This document shows, one piece after another, positions 47,699-56,200 of a stretch of 64,000 bases of DNA. The translations under genes were made by a program, and so were the position numbers. Each line of letters starts with the position of its first letter. Position 1 is the stretch's first letter. The notes below the pieces were generated by a model, which was not told the origin of the DNA, did no database searches, and saw only the letters and a list, made by a program, of their open reading frames with translations. Source of the DNA: Betaproteobacteria bacterium (lineage in GTDB: Bacteria; Pseudomonadota; Gammaproteobacteria; Burkholderiales; Ga0077523). The DNA is taken from the NCBI GenBank assembly GCA_016125475.1, contig WGLR01000033.1, positions 29,688 to 93,687 of the forward strand, read 5' to 3'.

Positions 47699-49504
47699 TC
47701 ATGCTGCGGCCCCTGAAGGCGCACCGTCGATCGGCAGCGTCACGGTGAAGCGGCTGCCCAGACCGACCTTCGAGTCGACCGTGATGGTGCCCCCGTGCGC
47801 GTGCACGATCCGGTACGAGATCGCGAGCCCGAGACCCGTGCCCTCGCCCACGTCCTTGGTCGTGAAGAACGGATCGAAGATCCGCGGGAGCACGTCCGCG
47901 GGAATGCCGCGGCCGTCGTCGGCCACGTCCACCGCGACGGACGCCTCGCCGACGCGACGCGTGGTGATCGTGATCGTGCCGCCACCGTCCGGCGTGGCCT
48001 GGGCCGCGTTCGTGACGAGGTTCAGAAACACCTGATTGATCTGGGAGGGCGAACACGCCACCGGGGGTATGTCCGCGAAGTGCCTGACCACCTTCTTCGT
48101 CTTCACGAGGTTCCGGGCGATCCTGAGGGTGCTCTCGATGCCCTCGCGCAGGTCGAAGCGCGTGACTCTCGTGCGATCGAGACGGCTGAAGTCCTTCAGG
48201 TTCAGCACGAGATCCGCGATCTGGGCGATGCCGTAGAGCCCGTCCTGCGTGAGCTGGTCGAGCGTGCTCATCGCGTCCGAGTCGCGCAGCTCGCGTGCGA
48301 GGGTCCCCACCTTCACGAACTGGCCCGTCACGTCCTCGTCGCTCGCGGTACCCGACTGCATCATCGCGAGCAGCCGCCCGGTCTCGTCGACGAACGAGGT
48401 GATGGCCGGCAACTGGGTCTTCACGGACTCCAGGCTGGCCTTCACGTAGGCGAGCGGCGTGTTGATCTCGTGCACGAGCCCGGCGACCATCTGCCCGAGA
48501 GACGACATCTTCTCGGACTGCACGAGCATCGCCTCGCTCTCCTTCAGGTGCTTCATCGCGTCCGACAGCTCGCGCGTGCGCACGTCCACCTTGTGTTCGA
48601 GGTTCTCGTTCGCGCGCCGGAGCTGCAGGTTCACGAGGTTGATGACCCGGTAGCTGCGGAAGAGCTGCGACCCGAGATAGGCGAGCAGCACGAGCAGTGC
48701 CGCCGAGTAGAAGATCAGGTAGACGCGGTAGAGCTCCCGCTGATCGAGCGCGCGCTGGAAGGACTGATTGAACGCGGTACCGAGCGCGTCCGTGCGCGGC
48801 CCCGTCGGGAGGTAGTAGATCTTCGCGTAGAGCTGTTCGCGCTTCGGCTGGGCGTCGCGCAGGGCGCCGAGCCTGTCCACCACGCGGCGGAGCGCGTCGC
48901 GCACCTGGGGAGAGAGCACGTCGACCGCGGCGAGCAGCCGGTACTCGGCATCCTGGACCTGCTGTTGCAGACGTGGCCCGGAGGCGGTCGTGAACTCCAT
49001 GCTCGTCGCGGCGAGCCGGTCGAGCAGCACGCGCACGTCCTCCAGACGCTCCCGGAAGGGCCCGGGGTCGGACGCACGGAGATCCCGCAACTGCGTCTGG
49101 GCGGCAGGCACGGCGTCGAGCACGTTCCGGAGCGCCTCCTTGGAGGCGGACATGGATTCCCAGTACTGCGTCATCAGCACGAGCTTCCGGTCGTAGGGCG
49201 TCGCGAGTCTCGCGACATTCGCGACGAGCACGGCGTCGCCGAGTTCACGGGCTTCCTGACCGAGGCCGTTGATCGCGCGGCCGACCTGGCCGCGCCACGC
49301 CGTGAGCAGCCCGTCGTCGGCCACCGACTCGGTCCGCGCGCGCAGCACCGACTCGTTCCACTTCGCGTCCAGCGCGCGCAGATTGGCGAGGTATCCGTTG
49401 ACCCGCACCTGTCTCCCAAAGTTTACGGACTGCGTCATGTACACGAGGAAGCACAGGATCAGTGCGAGCAGTATCGCGAGTACAGTGACCAGAGTTCGGC
49501 GCAC
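47699..49504 (-). CDS. Membrane sensor histidine kinase with DAHL-type input domain
   Basis: A 601-residue kinase. A membrane helix (TLVTVLAILLALILCFLVYM) precedes a long helical periplasmic domain with features of the DAHL family, then a second helix (LIFYSAALLVLLAYLGSQLF), a coiled coil and the kinase core. The H box is GLVHEINTPLAY (His345), the N box NLVTNAAQATP, and the G boxes DDGRGIP and GEGTGLGLAIS are complete. Translation likely starts at GTG 49504. It has no receiver domain; the partner receivers are in the downstream Ser/Thr kinase. Confidence 0.9.
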   Translation of the reverse strand: MRRTLVTVLAILLALILCFLVYMTQSVNFGRQVRVNGYLANLRALDAKWNESVLRARTESVADDGLLTAWRGQVGRAINGLGQEARELGDAVLVANVARLATPYDRKLVLMTQYWESMSASKEALRNVLDAVPAAQTQLRDLRASDPGPFRERLEDVRVLLDRLAATSMEFTTASGPRLQQQVQDAEYRLLAAVDVLSPQVRDALRRVVDRLGALRDAQPKREQLYAKIYYLPTGPRTDALGTAFNQSFQRALDQRELYRVYLIFYSAALLVLLAYLGSQLFRSYRVINLVNLQLRRANENLEHKVDVRTRELSDAMKHLKESEAMLVQSEKMSSLGQMVAGLVHEINTPLAYVKASLESVKTQLPAITSFVDETGRLLAMMQSGTASDEDVTGQFVKVGTLARELRDSDAMSTLDQLTQDGLYGIAQIADLVLNLKDFSRLDRTRVTRFDLREGIESTLRIARNLVKTKKVVRHFADIPPVACSPSQINQVFLNLVTNAAQATPDGGGTITITTRRVGEASVAVDVADDGRGIPADVLPRIFDPFFTTKDVGEGTGLGLAISYRIVHAHGGTITVDSKVGLGSRFTVTLPIDGAPSGAAA

Positions 49505-49648
49505 AGGGCTGTTCCACGGACCGTCGGGTTAGTCACGGCTCCCATTCCTTTCGCGCCGATTCTACCGGCTCGTGAGGATCGAACCGACCCGTCTGTCGAA
49601 AAAAATTACGGCACTGACGTCAGGGTCGAAAGGATCCGGAGGGAGGAC

Positions 49649-49674
49649 GGACGGCGTCCGCGGCGACACCGTCC
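49649..49674 (-). terminator. Hairpin downstream of the MFS gene
   Basis: GGACGGCGTC and GACACCGTCC pair over 10 positions (one G-T) around a 6-base loop just past the MFS stop. No T tract follows immediately. Confidence 0.35.
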
Positions 49675-49689
49675 GCCGGACCGCCGCGT

Positions 49690-51021
49690 TCAGTGCGGCG
49701 CGTTCGAAACCGGTCCCGGCGTGCGCTCCGTTCGCGGCAGCAGCAGCGTGATGACCACACCGACCAGACCGACGACCGCGAGCGCGTAGAACGCCATTTC
49801 CGTGGAGTGCGTCGCGGTGCGGATCCGGCCGATCATGTCCGGCCCGAAGTGCCCGCCGAGATTGCCGACCGAGTTGATCCACGCGATGCCGGCCGCCGCC
49901 GCGGTGCCGGACAGGAACGCGGTCGGGAGAGACCAGAAGCAGCCGACCCAGGACAGGATCCCCGAAGTCACGAGCGTGAGTCCGGCGATGGAGAGCACGG
50001 TGTTGTGCCCGACCGTCGCGAGCACCAGCATGCCTGCCACCGCCACGAGCAGCGACCCCGCCGTGTGCCACCGCCGTTCGCCGGTGCGGTCGGAATGACT
50101 GCCCACGACCACCATCGCGACCGCGGCGACCCCCCACGGAATCATGCTGAGGAGGCCGACCTTGAGATAGTCGTGCTTCTCGATGCCGAGCTCCTGGATG
50201 ATCGTGGGCATCCAGAAGTTCACGGCGTAGAAGCCGACCACCCCGCAGAAGTAGACCACCGCCAGCGCCCAGACACGGCCGTCCCGGAACGCGTCGAGGA
50301 GGCTGTGGCGGTCGCCGTGGGCAGCCTTTGCGGCGTTGTCCTGCCCGACGCGCTCGATCAGCAGGTCCTTCTCCTCGGTCGTGAGCCACTTCGCCTTCAG
50401 GGGCCCGTCGTCGAGCAGCAGGATCACGAGCACCCCCACGAGCACGGACGGGATCCCCTCGAGCAGGAACAGCCACTGCCAGCCGCGCCACCCGTTCAGG
50501 CCGTCGGCGAACTCCATGATCCCGCCCGAGATCGGCGCGCCGACCACGTTGGAGATGGCGATCGCCGTCATGAAGAGTGCGGTCATCTTCGCGCGGCGGG
50601 AAGCCGGGAACCAGTACGTGAGGTAGAGGATGATCCCGGGAAAGAATCCGGCCTCGGCTGCCCCGAGCAGGAACCGGAGCGTGTAGAACCAGAACTCCGT
50701 CTTCACGAACATGAAGCAGGCCGAGAGGATGCCCCACGTGATCATGATCCGTGCGATCCAGAGCTTCGCTCCCACCTTCTCGAGAATCACGTTGCTCGGC
50801 ACCTCGAAGATGAAGTACCCGATGAAGAAGATGCCTGCCCCGAACCCGTAGACCGTGTCGCTGAAACCGAGGTCCGGCGCCATCTGGAGCTTCGCGAACC
50901 CCACGTTGACGCGGTCGAGGAACGCGACGATGTAGCACAGGAACAGGAACGGGATGAGTCGCAGCCCGACCTTGCGGTAGGTGGCTTCCTCGAACTGCGG
51001 CGATGCCGGCTGGATGGCCAA
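49690..51021 (-). CDS. MFS transporter (anion:cation symporter-like)
   Basis: A 443-residue permease with 12 predicted helices. The N-terminal CYIVAFLDRVNVGFAKLQM and the RFLLGAAEAGFFPGIILYLTYWFP segment are typical of the ACS family, whose members import organic acids such as phthalate, tartrate or glucarate. The central loop (KWLTTEEKDLLIERVGQD) also fits. The start appears to be TTG 51021 with GGAGG upstream. The neighbours give no hint of the substrate. Confidence 0.87.
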   Translation of the reverse strand: MAIQPASPQFEEATYRKVGLRLIPFLFLCYIVAFLDRVNVGFAKLQMAPDLGFSDTVYGFGAGIFFIGYFIFEVPSNVILEKVGAKLWIARIMITWGILSACFMFVKTEFWFYTLRFLLGAAEAGFFPGIILYLTYWFPASRRAKMTALFMTAIAISNVVGAPISGGIMEFADGLNGWRGWQWLFLLEGIPSVLVGVLVILLLDDGPLKAKWLTTEEKDLLIERVGQDNAAKAAHGDRHSLLDAFRDGRVWALAVVYFCGVVGFYAVNFWMPTIIQELGIEKHDYLKVGLLSMIPWGVAAVAMVVVGSHSDRTGERRWHTAGSLLVAVAGMLVLATVGHNTVLSIAGLTLVTSGILSWVGCFWSLPTAFLSGTAAAAGIAWINSVGNLGGHFGPDMIGRIRTATHSTEMAFYALAVVGLVGVVITLLLPRTERTPGPVSNAPH

Positions 51022-51094
51022 GATACGTCCTCCCTGAAGTTGTGTTGTTCCGTCGGTCGGACCGAGTGCCGCACATCCGTCCGGACGGCGGCCT

Positions 51095-53281
51095 CTATGG
51101 TAGTCGTTTCGGCGCCCCGCGGACCTCGAAATGCACGCTGTCGAGCACCTGTCCGTCGGCGTCGATGAGCGCGAGTTCGAAGCGGCCCGGACGGGGTTCC
51201 CACGCGACGACCGGTCCGGTGTCGGGCAGGACCTCGTCGTTCAGGCGCCACCGCAGGCTGTCACGGGGCTCGCTCGCCCGGAACAGCACGCGTTCCACGG
51301 GCTCCGGGATGTCGGGGTCGACCGCGAGGATCACGCCTTCGCCCGGGTACGCGATGCGCGGCGGCACGACCGCCGTCGGCTTGAGCACCACTTCCGGGAC
51401 CTCCGTGCCGCGCAGGAACACCTCGTCGCGCGCGGGCTCGAACGGCGGCGAGAAGTCCACGTGCTCGACCAGCACGTCCGGCGGTCTCGGCGGTGGTCCG
51501 AGCCGGCGCTCGGTCTCGTGCAGGAACTGCATGATGTCCCACCAGGCCGGCGCGGCTCCGCTGATGCCCGAGACGTCCTGCATGGGGGATCCGTCGAAGT
51601 TGCCGACCCAGACGCCGACGGTGTAGCGCCGCGAGAATCCCACGCACCAGTTGTCGCGCATGTCCTTGCTCGTGCCGGTCTTCACGGCCGTCCAGAAACG
51701 CGTCACGAGCGGATTCTCCAGCCCGAAGGTCTGGCTGCGCGCGCCGCGGTCGGAAAGGATGTCCGCGATGATCCACGCGGCCGACGCGCCCATGACGTGC
51801 ACGGGCTTCGTCACGTCTCCCGGAAGCACCCGCGGCTCGACCCAGTCCCCGCCCGCAGCGAGCGCGCGGTAAGCCGCCGTGAGCTGCCACAGCGTGACGT
51901 CGGCGCTGCCGAGCGCGAGCGAATACCCGTAGAAGTCACCGGATTCGACGACGTCGTCGAATCCGAACGCCCGCAGGCGGTCCACGAAGGGTTCCGTCCC
52001 GACGAGCATGAGGGTGCGCACGGCAGGGATGTTCAGCGAACCGGAGAGCGCCACCCGCACGCTGACGGGCCCGCGATACGTGTGGTCGTAGTTCTGCGGG
52101 ACGTAGAGTCCGCCCGGTGTCACGAGGTTGGCCGGGGAGTCGTCGAGCACGGACGCCGCGGTGAGGAGGCGGTCCTCGATCGCCTTGCCGTACAGGAAGG
52201 GCTTCAGGGTCGAGCCGGCCTGGCGCAGCCCCTTCACGCCGTCGACGAACTGCGCGCTCGAACCCGAGCCCGTGTTGCCCACGTAGGCCAGCACGTCGCC
52301 GGTCGCGTTGTCGAGCACGAGCGCGGCCGCGTCGTGCACGTTGCGCCCCGCGAGATTCGTGATCTGGCGCCGCAGCACCTCGATCACGTGTGCCTGCACG
52401 GCCGCGTCGAGCGTGGTCTGCACGCGCCGGGCGTCCCGCGAGAGGAGCAGTCGCGCGAGGAGCGGCGCGAGACGCGCCTTCGGTTCGACTCTCGGCGGCA
52501 CGCCCAGCACCTCCGACGCGAGCTTCTCGAACGGCCGGCAGTCGTGCGCCGCCGCGACGACGCACGCGCGCCGCGCGACGACCGCGGGCGAGGCGTTCGG
52601 TCCGCGCAGCAGCGCGGCGAGGATCGCGCCCTCGCGCGTCTCGATCCCGGACGGATCCTTCTGGAAGAGCCCGCGAGCGGCCGCATCGATGCCGATGTAC
52701 TCGCCGCGGAAGGTGGAGAGATTCAGATGGGCCTCGAGGATCTGCCGCTTGCTCCAGTGATGCTCGAGTTCGCGCGCCTCGCGGATCTGCTCCACCTTCT
52801 GCATCACGCTGCGCCGGCTGCCCTCCGGCTTCAGCGCCGGATCGAGCATCGCGGCGACCTGCATCGTGAGCGTGCTCGCGCCGCGCGGCGATCCGCGCAG
52901 GAGCGTGTCGATCGCCGCGTCGCCGAGCGCGCGCCAGTCCACGCCGCCGTGTTCGAAGAAGCGCTTGTCCTCCGCGTGCACGACGGCGACCACCACGGCC
53001 GGCGAGACGTTCTCGAGTCGCACCCAGGAGAGCTTGCGCACGCGATCGTCCACGCGCAGCTCGTCGAGGAGCCGGCCGTGGCGGTCGAGCAGCAGCCCCT
53101 CGCTGGAGCGCCAGGCGCCCCGAACCGCATCGAAGTTCGGGACCGCGTGTGCCACGAGCGGCGCGCAGAGGAACAGGGCCGCGCACGCAGACAGCCAGCG
53201 CGCAGCACGGCCCCGGCGCTTCGACCCGGCCCCGTCGGTTCCGGTCAGCCGGAACCGGCCCGGCAGTCCGTGTGCCGTCAT
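51095..53281 (-). CDS. pbpC: Penicillin-binding protein 1C
   Basis: A 728-residue bifunctional peptidoglycan synthase. After an N-terminal hydrophobic anchor comes a GT51 transglycosylase domain (EDKRFFEHGGVDW, GASTLTMQV), then a transpeptidase domain with SxxK in GSTLKPFLYG, SxN in SGSLNIPA and KTG in VKTGTSKDMRDN, and a C-terminal PBP1C-type domain. The start overlaps the stop of the alpha-2-macroglobulin gene (ATGA). The longer track ORF includes that neighbour's end. Confidence 0.93.
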   Translation of the reverse strand: MTAHGLPGRFRLTGTDGAGSKRRGRAARWLSACAALFLCAPLVAHAVPNFDAVRGAWRSSEGLLLDRHGRLLDELRVDDRVRKLSWVRLENVSPAVVVAVVHAEDKRFFEHGGVDWRALGDAAIDTLLRGSPRGASTLTMQVAAMLDPALKPEGSRRSVMQKVEQIREARELEHHWSKRQILEAHLNLSTFRGEYIGIDAAARGLFQKDPSGIETREGAILAALLRGPNASPAVVARRACVVAAAHDCRPFEKLASEVLGVPPRVEPKARLAPLLARLLLSRDARRVQTTLDAAVQAHVIEVLRRQITNLAGRNVHDAAALVLDNATGDVLAYVGNTGSGSSAQFVDGVKGLRQAGSTLKPFLYGKAIEDRLLTAASVLDDSPANLVTPGGLYVPQNYDHTYRGPVSVRVALSGSLNIPAVRTLMLVGTEPFVDRLRAFGFDDVVESGDFYGYSLALGSADVTLWQLTAAYRALAAGGDWVEPRVLPGDVTKPVHVMGASAAWIIADILSDRGARSQTFGLENPLVTRFWTAVKTGTSKDMRDNWCVGFSRRYTVGVWVGNFDGSPMQDVSGISGAAPAWWDIMQFLHETERRLGPPPRPPDVLVEHVDFSPPFEPARDEVFLRGTEVPEVVLKPTAVVPPRIAYPGEGVILAVDPDIPEPVERVLFRASEPRDSLRWRLNDEVLPDTGPVVAWEPRPGRFELALIDADGQVLDSVHFEVRGAPKRLP

Positions 53282-56200
53282 TGCGCCGCGACGACGAAGC
53301 GACCGTTCGGCACCGCGCCGAAGACGTCGGGGGCGTACATGGCCTCCACCCGCGTCGCCGGAAGCTGGAACTGCCCCGCGTTGTCGAGCCGCAGGGTGTA
53401 CTCGACGTGCAGCGTGCCCTTCGGCACGAAGCGGTAGTAGGCACGGAACGCGGTCGCGCCGCGTTCCTCGAATGCCGGCCAGGCCGAGCCGCGACTGCGC
53501 TCGTCCGCCGTGATGAGCGCCGCGTCGCCGCCCAGCCCCGTGCCGAGGATCGTGGAACCCGCGGGAATCGGATCGTCCACGACGACCCACGTCATGTCGG
53601 CCTGTGCCTCGATGTCCAGACGCACCCGCACGACGTCGCCACGCGTCCAGCGCGAGGCGTCGCCCGTGACGGCCGTGACCGTCCTGCGGACCCGGTAGCC
53701 GTTCGCGAGCGGCGCCTCGAGCGGCACCGCGGCACGGCTCTGCACCGTGACCCAGGGCCGGCCCGTTCCGTCCTGCACGACTTCGAGCGGCGCTCCCCTC
53801 TCGGGCCACGCGAAATCGAGCGCCCCCCCGGCCGGATCGTGCCGCCAGTCGAGCCGGCACGTCGCGTCACCGAGGGACGCGCGCGTGACACCCGTCACCG
53901 GCTCCCGCTCGAAACGCGCCGAGAACCGGTCCAGGGCGACCGTGCCCCACGCGTTCGCGACCGTCGTGCTCCAGCGGCCGGCCTGCTGCCGCGCGAGCGC
54001 GCCCCGTGCCATGCGCGGCAGTTCGGCCCGCCACTGCGGATCGTCCGCGAGTGCCGCGAGAGCCCGGTTCGCGTTCACGTCCCCCGAGACCATGAGCCAC
54101 CAGAGATAGTCCGAGCGCTCGGTCGAGAACCGCATGACCGTTCCCCGGAACTCGAGACGCGCGCGCAGGATCCGTGCGGCCTGCTCGAGCCGCTTTTCGC
54201 GCTCGGGGAGCCCGTGCCAGCGTCGCGCGACGCCGTACCAGTCGATCACGGTCGAGGTCGGCCAGAGATCCGGTTCCACGCGAAAGGACGACACGACACC
54301 CGGATCGAGGCCGTCGTCGTAGCGCGTGAGCGCGTCGAGCGCCGCGACCTTGCGTATCGCGAGGTCGGCTGTGGGCAGGCTTCCGTAGCGCACCACCGTA
54401 CCCGCGAGGAACCCCCGGAGCCCGGTCAGCATGCGGCCGAGCTGCGGTTCGGGAATCCGGTGCCCGGACGCCTGTGCGATCGCGAGCAGGTATGCCGTCA
54501 GCGTGTCGCTGCCCTGCCCCATCGACGGGAAGTACTTCGCGAGCCCGTCGCGGTCGAGGTAGGTGGGCAGCGCCTCCATGACGCCCCCCCACGCCGCATC
54601 GTCGTGCAGCGCCACGGCCTTCGACACGCGCTGCTCCAGACAGTCGTACGGATAGGCCTGCATGTAGTCGCGCACGCCGGCGAGGCCGTCCGCGAGACGC
54701 GGCCGCACCTGCAGCGACACGCCGCCGCGCCCGGGCACGGCGCCGGCTGGCCGCGTGACGGTCATCGCGACCGGGCCGTCGAGCTGCCGCAGGGTCGCCT
54801 GCAGCACACGCACCGGCAGGGCCTCGACGACCTTCTGGGCGACCCGCATCCGGTCGCCGGCGCCGTTCCCGCCGGACGTTGCCGCGACCGTCCACGCGAG
54901 CGAGGTCGCGCCCTCCGGTGCCGTCACGTCCCAGCTCACCACGCGCGATTCGCCGGGCTGCAGCGTGACGGACCGCGACGCGAGTGCCGGCGCTCCGGGA
55001 AGCCCGGCAGGCGCGGGCACGACGCTCGCCGTCAGGTCGAGCGAAGCGGGCGCGTCGGACGCGTTGCGCACGGTGAAGCGTGCGGTGAACCGGTCACGCT
55101 CGCGCACGACGGGTGGCAGCCCGGACAGGAGCTGGACGTCCTGCGTGGTGCGGACGGTCGTCGAGCCCGTCCCGAACAGGCCGCTGCCGGCGCTCGCCAC
55201 GGCCACGATCCGGAACCGCGTGAGCGAGTCGTTCAGCGGCACGTCGAACACGGCGTGACCGTGGCGGTCGAGCTTCACGCGCGCCTTCCAGAAGAGCAGC
55301 GTGTCGAACAGCTCGCGCGCGTTCTGGCGGCCGCCGCCACCACCGGTCGGCCGCGCCTTCTTGCCGAAGTGACGCTTGCCCACCACCTGCATCGCCGCCG
55401 TCGCGGTCTCGACCTCGATGCCGCGGAGCTGCATCATCGCTTCGAGCAGGTTCCACGACGTGTTCGGCATCATCTCGAGCAGCCCTTCGTCCACGGCCGC
55501 CACCGCGATCTCGGCGTCCTTCGGCAACGCCTTGCCGTCCGCGCGCGAGACATCCACCTGCACGCGTGCCTTCTCGCGCACGCGGTAGACGGACCGGTCG
55601 GATCCCACCTTCACGTGCAGTTCGTGCGCGCGCCAGCCCACGCGGATCTCGGCGATTCCGAGCCGGAAGGCCGGCTTGCCGAGGTCGACGAGCGCCGTCG
55701 GCTGCACCCCCGCGACCCGCCCGCGCACCGCGAGGACCGACACGAACGCGTTCGGCGCGTAGCTGCCCTTGACCGGGACCGACACCACGGGCGACTTGCC
55801 CGACAGCGTCGTCACGAAGCCGTCGATCACGCCCTCGCGCTCGACGGTCACCAGCGCGGTCCCGTGACGGAACGGCGAGCGCACCTGGAACACGGCCGTC
55901 TCGCCGGGCTCGTACTGCTTCCGCTCCGGCAGCACGTCCATCCGGTCGTCGTTCGCGACGTCGAACCACCAGTCCTCCGACCCGGCCACCCAGACCTCGC
56001 CGTGGGCGACCGACGCGCGACCCTCCGCATCCCAGGTCGCCGCCCGCACGATCAGGTTGCCCGATACGCTCACGGGCGCCTCGCAAGAGAGGATGCCGTG
56101 GGCGTCGGTCTCGCCCTCGCAGAACGGTCCGACACGACGGATGCGGTCCCCGTATTCGTAGGCGTAGAACCCGCCGACCAGTCGCTTGCGATGGGAATAG